NCBI GenBank assembly: GCA_041569895.1
Contig: JBFFXF010000380.1
Span: forward strand, 1 to 5,601
DNA length: 5,601 nt
Source: JBFFXF01 sp041569895
GTDB taxonomy: Bacteria; Planctomycetota; UBA8108; JACQVS01
Direction of reading: 5' to 3'
In this document: positions 1-5,580 of the stretch, piece by piece
Layout: each line of letters opens with the position of its first letter
How positions within the stretch are numbered: the stretch's first letter is position 1
Translations under genes and position numbers: made by a program
The notes under the pieces: generated by a model
The model's database searches: none
What the model saw: only the letters and a program-made list of their open reading frames with translations
What the model was told of the DNA's origin: nothing

Positions 1-57
1 GACGACGCCGTCCTCGACGATCGCGGTCGGGTGGATCCAGGCCTCTGGTTGCCTCAT
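1..57 (-). CDS. Hexapeptide-repeat (left-handed beta-helix) acyl/acetyltransferase, 5' end only
   Basis: The first 19 codons of a gene that runs out of the left edge. The translation is MRQPEAWIHPTAIVEDGVV with no stop. The ATG overlaps the TGA of the dehydrogenase gene as ATGA, which is typical of translational coupling in an operon. The 'IHPTAIVEDGV' opening is the usual start of left-handed beta-helix transferases, where I-H-P-[TS]-A-x-[VI] forms the first coil. WbpD/WlbB-type sugar N-acetyltransferases and LpxA-type acyltransferases both begin this way. Directly after a dehydrogenase and an aminotransferase, the most economical role is N-acetylation of the new amino sugar. LpxA, or a beta-helix enzyme on another substrate, cannot be excluded because only the first coil is visible. 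The gene is cut by the window edge, not truncated by mutation as far as can be seen. Confidence 0.62.
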   Translation of the reverse strand, partial: MRQPEAWIHPTAIVEDGVV

Positions 58-1076
58 CCGTGCGTTCCGTTGCCGTTGACCGGCACCCAGTTGCTGCGCG
101 CCGCGGACGCGTACGCCGCCTCGATGACGCGCACCGACGCCAGCGCGGCGTCCGGATTGATCAGCGGGGCTTCCTCGCCGCGGATGCAGCCGATGAAGTT
201 CGCCAGTTGCCGCTTGAAGGCGTCGAGCTTGTTGTAGCCGCCTCCGAAGGACACCCACTTCGAGTTGCCGTCCTGGCGGTAGCGCGATCCGTTCCAGCCC
301 ACCAGCAGCGTGCCCTCGGAGCCGAAGACGCTGACGTAGAAATCCGATTCCTTGTTGATCGTCCAGCTCAGATCGACCATGCCCATGACGCCCGCCTCGG
401 TGCGGAACTGCAGCCGAACGGTGTCCTCCACCTCGAGCCCCTGAGCGGCGATGCCGTTCTGCGCCTGCACGTCGCGGATGGGGCCGAGGAGGTACCTGGC
501 GATGTCCACCGAGTGCGAGCCGTTGTCGATGAGGACGCCGCCGCCGGCGATCTCCTTCCTGGAGTTCCACCGCTCGTGCATCAGCACCTTGCTGCAGAAG
601 GTGTTCTCGTAGAGGATGATGTCCCCGAGGATGCCGGACTCGACGATCGCCTTCGCCTTGATGACGTCGTCGACGTAGCGGAATTTCGACGCCATCATGA
701 GTTTCAGCCGACGCTCCTGGGCAAGCGCGACGAGCTCCTCGGCCTCCTCCGATCGCAGCGTCAGCGGCTTCTCGCAGAAGACGTGCACGCCGTCCTCCAG
801 GAAGTGCCTGGCGATCTCGTGGTGGAGGTTCGGCGGCGTGCAGATGATGACCGCGTCGACAAGGTCGGTGATCTCCGGGTCGCGGGAGTCCTCGAACAGC
901 CGGCAGCGGTACTCCTCGGCGGCGGCGCTGCCCGCCTCGGCGCGGGGCTCGACGATGGCCGTCAGTCGCGCCGCGTCGCTCGCCGCGACCGCCTCGAGGT
1001 GCGACTGCGCGATGCGGCCGCAGCCGATCAGTCCGAAGCGGACTCTCTCATTGGATGCGCGATCTCGTGGGCTCAT
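54..1076 (-). CDS. Gfo/Idh/MocA-family NAD(P)-dependent sugar dehydrogenase
   Basis: A 340-residue oxidoreductase, the usual length for the family. The Rossmann domain opens with the dinucleotide-binding motif GLIGCGRIAQSHL (residues 15-27). It then shows the 'ICTPP' strand end (78-82) and the family hallmark CEKP (101-104), whose Lys normally contacts the nicotinamide and substrate. The C-terminal domain carries the GGGVLIDNGSHSVDI segment (178-192) with the catalytic-type Asp184 and His188. No signal peptide is seen, so it is cytosolic. The ATG is the only sensible start; it lies 33 nt after the aminotransferase stop and has no strong SD. Between an aminotransferase and a beta-helix transferase, it most likely oxidises a hydroxyl of a sugar nucleotide to the keto group that is then aminated (as WbpB/WlbA or GnnA do at C3 of UDP-GlcNAc(A)). 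Inositol or glucose-6-phosphate dehydrogenases of the same family are alternatives. Family assignment is firm; substrate is inference. Confidence 0.93.
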   Translation of the reverse strand: MSPRDRASNERVRFGLIGCGRIAQSHLEAVAASDAARLTAIVEPRAEAGSAAAEEYRCRLFEDSRDPEITDLVDAVIICTPPNLHHEIARHFLEDGVHVFCEKPLTLRSEEAEELVALAQERRLKLMMASKFRYVDDVIKAKAIVESGILGDIILYENTFCSKVLMHERWNSRKEIAGGGVLIDNGSHSVDIARYLLGPIRDVQAQNGIAAQGLEVEDTVRLQFRTEAGVMGMVDLSWTINKESDFYVSVFGSEGTLLVGWNGSRYRQDGNSKWVSFGGGYNKLDAFKRQLANFIGCIRGEEAPLINPDAALASVRVIEAAYASAARSNWVPVNGNGTHG

Positions 1077-1109
1077 GGCAGTGTGGCGATCGGAGTCAGC
1101 CTTCAGCGG

Positions 1110-2336
1110 TCAGCGGGAGAGCTTCTCGGCGACCTCGCGGATCGAGGCCGCGATGTACTCGACGTGCTCCGGCAGCAGTTTCTCGTTCCATGCCAGGACG
1201 ACGACGCCGGCCAGCGCCTCGATGCCGCCCGGGGTGTCGGCGCGGTCGTAGACGACCTGCGGGTCGTTCCTGCGGTGCTCTCCGACGAACGGGAACTCGC
1301 TCTTCCCGAACGTCCGGCGGTCGCGGAGCACCTCGCACTCGAAGGCGAGCTTTCGGATGTAGCGCGGCGCGCACGCGATGCCGCGCTCGCGGAGCTCGGC
1401 GCCGACGGCGTCGGCCCCGCCCTCGATGACGTCCGCGTCGACGCGGATCGGATACTTCCAGTAGACGTGCGTGGCGCGCGGGCCGACGACGGGGGCCGAC
1501 ACGCCGGGCGCGCCCTCGATGCTGTCGGTCAGCAACCGGGCCATCTCGACCCGCTGGCGCACCATGTCGTCCAGCTTCTCGAGCTGCGCCAGCGCCACCG
1601 CGCCCTGGAGCTCCGTCATGCGGTAGTTGAGCGCCAGGAAGTAGTGGTCCGGCGACGGGTCGCCGTAACCCCACGCCTTGTCGATGAAGAGCTTCATGCG
1701 ACGTCCGAGGTCGGCGTTCGGGGTCACCACGATGCCCCCCTCGCCCGTCGTCATGTGCTTTCCCTGCTGCAGGCTGAAGCAGCCGATGGCGCCGAGCGTG
1801 CCGATGTCGCGGCCGTCGTACGTCGCGCCGTACGCCTGCGCGCAGTCCTCGATCACCGGGATGTCGCGTGCGCGGCAGAGCTCGAGGATCGGGCCCATCT
1901 CGCACGGGTTGCCGAAGAGATGCGTGACGATCACCGCCCGGGTGCGGCGCGTCATCTTCCTCTCGATGGTCTCGGCCGTGACGTTGCAGGTGAGCGGGTC
2001 GACGTCGGCGAAGACCGGAATCGCCGCCTGGTAGAGGATCGGCGTGATGGCGCCCATGTCGGTGATCGGGCTCGAGATCACCTCGTCGCCCGGCTCGGGA
2101 TCGATCGCCGCGACGGCCGTGTGGATGGCGGCCGTGCCCGAGGAGCAGCAGCGCGCGAACGGGACGCCGAGGCGCCCGGCGAAGCGCTCCTCGAACGCCT
2201 TGACCTGCGTGCCCCTGGTGCAGTTCAGGGTGCCCGACTCGACCACCTGGCGGAGCACCGCCAGCTCCTCCTCGCCGAGGGATCGCCCGGTGGAGTCGGC
2301 GTCGGAAGGAAGTGTCATGCGAGTCGTCGTGGGCAC
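1110..2336 (-). CDS. DegT/DnrJ/EryC1/StrS-family PLP-dependent sugar aminotransferase
   Basis: A 408-residue fold-type I aminotransferase, slightly long for the family (commonly about 360-400). Visible PLP-site elements are SSGTAA (65-70, phosphate loop), VIEDCAQAYG (161-170, with Asp164 for the pyridine nitrogen and Gln167), and SLQQGKHMTTGEGG (188-201), where Lys193 should be the Schiff-base lysine. NYRMTELQGA (237-246) is also a family signature. It transfers an amino group, usually from glutamate or glutamine, to a keto-sugar. The neighbouring dehydrogenase would supply the ketone. The 'QQGK..TTGEGG' form around the lysine recalls the inosose/AHBA-type branch (StsC, BtrS, RifK) as much as WbpE, so the exact substrate is open. 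GTG at 2334-2336 is chosen because AGGAGG sits six bases upstream; an ATG six codons downstream lacks this. It starts 22 nt after the deacetylase stop, so the two are very probably co-transcribed. Confidence 0.94.
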   Translation of the reverse strand: MPTTTRMTLPSDADSTGRSLGEEELAVLRQVVESGTLNCTRGTQVKAFEERFAGRLGVPFARCCSSGTAAIHTAVAAIDPEPGDEVISSPITDMGAITPILYQAAIPVFADVDPLTCNVTAETIERKMTRRTRAVIVTHLFGNPCEMGPILELCRARDIPVIEDCAQAYGATYDGRDIGTLGAIGCFSLQQGKHMTTGEGGIVVTPNADLGRRMKLFIDKAWGYGDPSPDHYFLALNYRMTELQGAVALAQLEKLDDMVRQRVEMARLLTDSIEGAPGVSAPVVGPRATHVYWKYPIRVDADVIEGGADAVGAELRERGIACAPRYIRKLAFECEVLRDRRTFGKSEFPFVGEHRRNDPQVVYDRADTPGGIEALAGVVVLAWNEKLLPEHVEYIAASIREVAEKLSR

Positions 2337-2342
2337 GGTTGT

Positions 2343-2348
2343 CCTCCT
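2343..2348 (-). promoter_or_regulatory. Shine-Dalgarno of the aminotransferase gene
   Basis: Perfect AGGAGG on the minus strand, six bases before the GTG at 2336. It is the strongest ribosome-binding site in the window. It decides in favour of the GTG over the ATG at 2316-2318. Confidence 0.8.
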
Positions 2349-2358
2349 CGTGAAGTGG

Positions 2359-3336
2359 TCAGCGAATCAGTGCCGCGTCGAAGGATCGCAGGGGAAGGTC
2401 GCCGGCCGCCGCGACGGCCCGCGCGTGCTCCTCCAGGGTCACCGGCTCGAAGTGGGCCTTGAGGGCATCGATGACCGTGTCGACGAAGCGGAGCTTGCTC
2501 CCGGTATCGAGGTCCATCCCCGGGAAGAAATCGAGGCCGTCGACGGCGTCCCCGCCGAGGAAGTCGAGCGGGTGGAGCAGGAACGACGGTTCGGTGCGCG
2601 TCGCCCGGCAGAGCCCGATGGCGAGCTTCAGGTAGGCGACCGCGAGGCGTCGAGAGAACCTCGACAGGTAGAGCAGGTAACTCAGGTGAATCGGCACGCG
2701 GAAGATCGGCATCGTCGTCACCGGAATCTCGACCAGCGATCCGGACTCGAGCTTCCACGAGTAGCTCCGGTTCGATCGCAGGCCGTCGCGGAGCGAGCCG
2801 AAGAGCCGCTTCCGTTGCTCGCGCTCCTCGGGCGAGAGTCCGCGGCTCTTCCAGAAGTAGTACGCGCGGGCGAGCGGGCCGATGAAGGTCGGCAGCGTGC
2901 TGGCGTCGTACAGGAACTCCTCCTCCGCGAGCACTCGCAGCGTGTCGCGGCTCAGGCTGTAGCCGGGCCCGCGAAAACCGCGAGGTCGTTGTCCGGTGGC
3001 TTTCTCGATGTGGAGCTGCGCGGTGCGGATCTCGTCGCGCACTTGCTCGTACGAGTAGCTGTGCAGCCACGGCTCGTGGTGGAACGAGTGGTTGCCGATC
3101 TCGTGCCCCGCTCCGGCGACGGCGCGCAGCGCCGCGTGGTTCGTCTCGATCGCGGCGTCCTGGCCGACGACGAAGCACGTCACCGTCAGCCCGTGCGCGT
3201 CCAGTCGCTCGAGGATGATCTCCGCCGCGCGGTCGAGATAGGACGGGAACGCATCCCACCCGGCGTCGCCGTGGGTCTTCATGTACGACCACTGGTTGTC
3301 GAGGTCGATCGAGATGCTGATGCGGGGTCTGGTCAC
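2359..3336 (-). CDS. NodB-fold polysaccharide deacetylase (carbohydrate esterase 4 type)
   Basis: A 325-residue protein with the NodB homology motifs in order. Motif 1 is ISIDLDNQW, with Asp11 and Asp13 as candidate catalytic base and metal ligand. Motif 2 is NHSFHH (82-87), with His83 and His87 as metal ligands. Motif 3 is FRGPGYS (121-127). Motif 5 is FLLHPLDF (252-259), with the active-site His255. An Arg/aromatic helical region of about 100 residues (about 155-250) separates motifs 3 and 5. The first segment has IDLD in place of the common TFDDG, as in the deacetylases found with exosortase/EPS loci. No signal peptide is visible, so it probably works in the cytosol or at the inner membrane face on a lipid-linked or growing glycan, removing N-acetyl groups. 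The GTG at 3334-3336 is the first usable start after an in-frame stop; the next Met (residue 19) would delete motif 1. No SD is visible, and a strong hairpin lies just upstream. Family is firm; substrate unknown. Confidence 0.9.
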   Translation of the reverse strand: MTRPRISISIDLDNQWSYMKTHGDAGWDAFPSYLDRAAEIILERLDAHGLTVTCFVVGQDAAIETNHAALRAVAGAGHEIGNHSFHHEPWLHSYSYEQVRDEIRTAQLHIEKATGQRPRGFRGPGYSLSRDTLRVLAEEEFLYDASTLPTFIGPLARAYYFWKSRGLSPEEREQRKRLFGSLRDGLRSNRSYSWKLESGSLVEIPVTTMPIFRVPIHLSYLLYLSRFSRRLAVAYLKLAIGLCRATRTEPSFLLHPLDFLGGDAVDGLDFFPGMDLDTGSKLRFVDTVIDALKAHFEPVTLEEHARAVAAAGDLPLRSFDAALIR

Positions 3337-3344
3337 GATGATGC

Positions 3345-3367
3345 GCCGCGACGCGGCTCGTCGCGGC
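3345..3367 (-). promoter_or_regulatory. 9-bp perfect hairpin next to the deacetylase start
   Basis: GCCGCGACG (3345-3353) and CGTCGCGGC (3359-3367) are exact reverse complements with a 5-nt loop. In the minus-strand transcript the stem ends eight bases before the GTG, so the place where an SD would lie is inside its 3' arm. No T-run follows, so it is not a standard intrinsic terminator. It could limit initiation, stabilise RNA ends or mark a processing site. The repeat is observed; the function is inference. Confidence 0.5.
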
Positions 3368-3405
3368 AGTTCGGGCGGCTCGCTCCGGGCAGACTCCGTC
3401 CCCCT

Positions 3406-3423
3406 CGACTCCCGGAGGAGTCG
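3406..3423 (-). promoter_or_regulatory. 7-bp hairpin with UNCG-type tetraloop
   Basis: CGACTCC and GGAGTCG pair perfectly around four bases. In the minus-strand transcript the loop reads UCCG, closed by C-G, which is the extra-stable UNCG tetraloop class. It sits mid-spacer between the EpsI-family gene and the deacetylase gene. No T-run follows. A role in mRNA stability or differential expression of the two halves of the operon is inference. Confidence 0.4.
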
Positions 3424-3468
3424 TCACGAAGCGCCTGCGCGGCGCCGATCGCCGCCCTTTCCGAGATC

Positions 3469-3483
3469 CTGAGGGGACCTCAG
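3469..3483 (-). promoter_or_regulatory. 6-bp inverted repeat over the EpsI-family stop codon
   Basis: CTGAGG-3nt-CCTCAG, a perfect 6-bp stem that spans the TGA stop at 3480-3482. There is no downstream T-run, so a rho-independent terminator is not supported. It might be a weak 3'-end stabiliser, or chance in GC-rich DNA. Confidence 0.25.
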
Positions 3484-4160
3484 TCGGGCGTGTCGGTCGG
3501 GGTCGCTGGCGATTCGTCCGGGGGCGCGTCGCCGTCGGGCGGAAAGTGCTCGACGAGCGGCGGGAGGATCTTCCCGAGTGCGCCGAAGTAGATCTCTCGT
3601 GTGGACTCCAGCGAGCCCTCGAAGTCGCCCGAGAGCACCACGATCGCGTGGTACCTCGGGCGCTCGGTGAGGTCGGCGAGCCGGAGCTTCGCGACCTCGG
3701 GCGCGAAATGTCCGAGGTAATAGAAACTGTAGAGGCAATACACGTGCCGCGACCCGACCGTCCAGTGCGTCTCGTAGAAGACCGGATCGGGCGCGAGCCC
3801 GGTGCCGGGGACGGTCACCGTGTCGCTGTTCTCGAGCTTCATTCCCTGATAGGGGAAGCAGATTCCCGGGTAGTGCACGCCCGACGCGCCGCCAGTGACG
3901 TAGCCGACCCACAGGTCGAGCGACCGCGCCCCCGCGCTGTGGCGACGGTAGACGTGGTCCGACACGCCGGCGATCTGCAGCGCCTTGGCGGAGATATCGA
4001 GGTCCTCCGAGGTCCACCCCGGCCCGAAGACGTCGGCGGGGAACTCGGCGAGGGGGACGGCCGGCGGCAGCGACTCGCGCTCCGGCGTGGTCGCCTCGAG
4101 GAGCAGTCTCGCGCCGAGGGCGATCCAGACGATGAGGGCGAGCGCCCCGAGTCGGCTCAT
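3480..4160 (-). CDS. epsI: EpsI-family exosortase-associated protein (separate gene)
   Basis: A 226-residue protein of the EpsI / exosortase C-terminal associated family (DUF3485). Residues 6-21 (ALALIVWIALGARLLL) form a single N-terminal membrane anchor, so the rest should lie in the periplasm. The core shows FGPGWTSEDLDIS (45-57) and the family's H-x-P-x-x-C-x-P-x-x-G pattern at 96-106 (His96, Pro98, Cys101, Pro103, Gly106). Aromatic-rich FYETHWTVGSRHVYCLYSFYY follows at 128-148, as in the 'W.....YF' core of the family. The C-terminal 20 residues are acidic and proline-rich (PPDGDAPPDESPATPTDTPD), probably unstructured. The ATG overlaps the exosortase TGA as ATGA and has GGAGG seven bases upstream, so the two proteins are translationally coupled. 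Its molecular role is not settled in the family; it is encoded next to, or fused to, exosortases and is needed for EPS production in some species. Confidence 0.85.
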   Translation of the reverse strand: MSRLGALALIVWIALGARLLLEATTPERESLPPAVPLAEFPADVFGPGWTSEDLDISAKALQIAGVSDHVYRRHSAGARSLDLWVGYVTGGASGVHYPGICFPYQGMKLENSDTVTVPGTGLAPDPVFYETHWTVGSRHVYCLYSFYYLGHFAPEVAKLRLADLTERPRYHAIVVLSGDFEGSLESTREIYFGALGKILPPLVEHFPPDGDAPPDESPATPTDTPD

Positions 4161-5152
4161 GCTCGCGCCTCCCCGGCCTCGGCGCCGGTCGTCTGCCGCG
4201 GTGCGTGGTCCGGCTCGCGTCGCTCGGCGCGCCCGGAGCCCGGTCGCCGGAAGAGCCACGCGTAGAAGCGCGCGGCGCCCCAGAGCAGAGCGAGGCTGAC
4301 GAGGAACACCCCGAGCCCGAGGGCCTCGTGGACGACGCCCTCCGTCAGGTCGTAGTCGAACCACCAGAGCGTCGTCCCGACGATGACGATCCGCAGCGTG
4401 TTGATGGCGATGGTGATCGGCACTGCCGTGAGCATCAGCAGCGCCCCCTGCAGGACGCCGGTGTCCAGAAGGTAGGCGATGAGGACCGCGAGTGCGGTGA
4501 TCGCGACCAGCGATCGGATGCCGCTGCAGGCGTCGGCGACCTCGAGCGATCGCGAGCCTATGTCGATGACGTTCGCCCGCGGCATCGCGGGGACGTCGAG
4601 CGCCAGCAACGTCTCCGCCGAGGTGCGCGTCGCCATCGACTTGAGCTCGAGGCGCAGCGGCCTCAGGAGGACGGCCGGCGGCGGCAGGCAGAAGAGCAGG
4701 TAGAGGAACGGAAACGGCGCCGCGCGGATGACGCCCCAGCCGAGGACGAATCCGACGCTGCCGATGAAGGCCCCGTAGAGGCCGGCTCGCTGCGGGAAGT
4801 TGAGGGAGCCGTACGCGCCGGCGAAGTAGACGCCGACCGAGGCGACCACGAGCGCCAGTCCGAGGAGCGACCTCCCCGCCGGCACGCGGCCGAGGCGCTG
4901 ACGGTTCGCCCAGAGGACGACGCCCGCGATCACCGGGATGAGGAAGCCGTGGGAGAACTCGGGGTCCACGCTCCACTGCCCGACGAGCCACGTCAGAACC
5001 GGCCAGAAAAGACAGATGAACCCGACCGACGTCGCCGCGACGAGCGCGGCGTGCGAGCGCAGATAGTCCGCTACCGTCACGGACCGGTCGCCGCAAGACG
5101 TGCCCGGCCCGGGCGGAGCGCCCTTGTCTCGGGGAGCTCCCCGCGTTGACAT
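4157..5152 (-). CDS. xrt: Exosortase (XrtA/EpsH-like transmembrane transpeptidase)
   Basis: A 331-residue membrane protein with about eight hydrophobic segments. Counting from the ATG at 5152, it carries the three exosortase catalytic landmarks: Cys209 in ADACSGIRS, Arg254 in NTLRIV, and His275 in VVHEALG. The conserved loop DPEFSHGFLIP (about 63-73) follows the first membrane segment. The C-terminal tail of about 30 residues is Arg/Pro-rich and cytosolic. Exosortases cut the C-terminal sorting tag (PEP-CTERM-like: short motif, TM helix, basic end) of exported proteins at the inner membrane. The ATG at 5150-5152 has GAGGT five bases upstream; in-frame TTG (5177-5179) and GTG (5174-5176) would add eight or nine residues and are less likely. 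It is the first gene of the apparent operon, and no substrate with a sorting tag is in the window. Subclass is not assigned. It is not fused to an EpsI domain, unlike typical XrtA. Confidence 0.92.
   Translation of the reverse strand: MSTRGAPRDKGAPPGPGTSCGDRSVTVADYLRSHAALVAATSVGFICLFWPVLTWLVGQWSVDPEFSHGFLIPVIAGVVLWANRQRLGRVPAGRSLLGLALVVASVGVYFAGAYGSLNFPQRAGLYGAFIGSVGFVLGWGVIRAAPFPFLYLLFCLPPPAVLLRPLRLELKSMATRTSAETLLALDVPAMPRANVIDIGSRSLEVADACSGIRSLVAITALAVLIAYLLDTGVLQGALLMLTAVPITIAINTLRIVIVGTTLWWFDYDLTEGVVHEALGLGVFLVSLALLWGAARFYAWLFRRPGSGRAERREPDHAPRQTTGAEAGEARA
4168..4172 (-). promoter_or_regulatory. Shine-Dalgarno of the EpsI-family gene
   Basis: GGAGG on the minus strand, seven bases before the ATG at 4160 and inside the exosortase coding end. 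It supports the ATGA-overlap start. Confidence 0.65.
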
Positions 5153-5157
5153 CTCGT

Positions 5158-5162
5158 ACCTC
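5158..5162 (-). promoter_or_regulatory. Shine-Dalgarno of the exosortase gene
   Basis: GAGGT on the minus strand, five bases before the ATG at 5152. It favours this ATG over the upstream in-frame GTG and TTG. Moderate strength. Confidence 0.55.
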
Positions 5163-5198
5163 GAACGCAGTCCCACCAATCACCCCCACCCTGGTCAC

Positions 5199-5214
5199 AG
5201 CAACCGCCACGCCG
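5199..5214 (-). promoter_or_regulatory. Candidate sigma54 (-24/-12) promoter of the exosortase operon
   Basis: Minus-strand CGGCGTGGCGGTTGCT keeps the invariant GG-N10-GC spacing and the TTGC(T) of the -12 box, and has GGC at -24. It departs from the TGGCACG consensus at T1, A5 and C6. Transcription would start near 5188, giving a leader of about 36 nt to the ATG at 5152. Known exosortase/PEP-CTERM systems often come with PrsK/PrsR, whose regulator acts with sigma54, so the location makes sense. In GC-rich DNA such a match can arise by chance. Confidence 0.33.
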
Positions 5215-5386
5215 AAAAGGGTCCCCGGCGCGCAAACGGAGACCCGTTCTCGAGGATCGTACGTGAGTGGTGTGCCTCCGTGTCCGCCCGGTGTGCGAAG
5301 GCCAGCAGACACGCCACGCAGCGCGGTCGCCCCGACCGGTACTTGCTTCTCCTGAACGCCTCGTTACCTACGGCCCAAGACCGATA

Positions 5387-5395
5387 ATTGTAGCA
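5387..5395 (-). promoter_or_regulatory. Candidate extended -10 promoter (TGC-TACAAT)
   Basis: Minus-strand TGCTACAAT matches the extended -10 pattern TGnTATAAT at all but one base. No good -35 is found 16-18 bases upstream (TTTCTG at a 17-base spacing is weak), which is usual for extended -10 promoters. The surrounding 5383-5447 is the most AT-rich stretch of the window. Transcripts would start near 5380 and carry a leader of about 228 nt before the exosortase ATG. Confidence 0.4.
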
Positions 5396-5397
5396 GT

Positions 5398-5407
5398 GCT
5401 CCGGAGC
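5398..5407. promoter_or_regulatory. 10-bp palindrome GCTCCGGAGC, possible operator
   Basis: A perfect palindrome three to twelve bases upstream of the extended -10 element, within what would be the promoter spacer. Regulators that act from the spacer (for example MerR-type) or simple repressors could bind here. It is short, and no regulator gene is in view, so this is a weak inference. Confidence 0.25.
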
Positions 5408-5580
5408 GCCAGAAACGAATTTTCGCGTCAGAATCTGTCTCGAAATGGGAGGGTATGGTCCGGTAAACCAGCCGGAAGGCGCGTGTTTGCGGCAGGGGGG
5501 TTACCTGGCCGAGTGCGAAGTGCAGGTCGCGTCCCACGGCGAGTGAGGTCCGCCGACAACCGAGAAGCAGGCGGCCCGGG

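Noticed and set aside
60..2462. 800-codon open frame on the plus strand opposite the dehydrogenase and aminotransferase genes
   Set aside because: It is the antisense of two clear gene families, with Arg/Asp/Val/Leu-rich low-complexity translation and no domain; a typical effect of high third-base GC on the opposite strand.
2315..3427. 370-codon minus-strand frame overlapping the deacetylase
   Set aside because: Frame-shifted shadow with Arg/Pro-rich composition and no motif.
3469..3483. Intrinsic terminator after the EpsI-family gene
   Set aside because: The stem is only 6 bp and no T-run follows on the transcript strand; kept only as a weak hairpin.
2044..3591. 515-codon plus-strand open frame opposite the deacetylase
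   Set aside because: Same antisense effect; the minus-strand deacetylase has ordered catalytic motifs, while this translation has none.
4161..5312. Long minus-strand extension of the EpsI-family reading frame upstream to 5312
   Set aside because: It overlaps the exosortase in another frame and is Arg/Pro-rich; the SD-supported ATG at 4160 begins the real protein.
5440..5520. Riboswitch-like segment (c-di-GMP or cobalamin type) with GGTAAACC and GGTTACC
   Set aside because: A few words resemble riboswitch boxes, but the required conserved order and pairing could not be assembled on either strand.
5445..5546. Plus-strand 33-codon ORF (MGGYGPVNQPEG...)
   Set aside because: No SD, no recognisable domain, and short enough to occur by chance.
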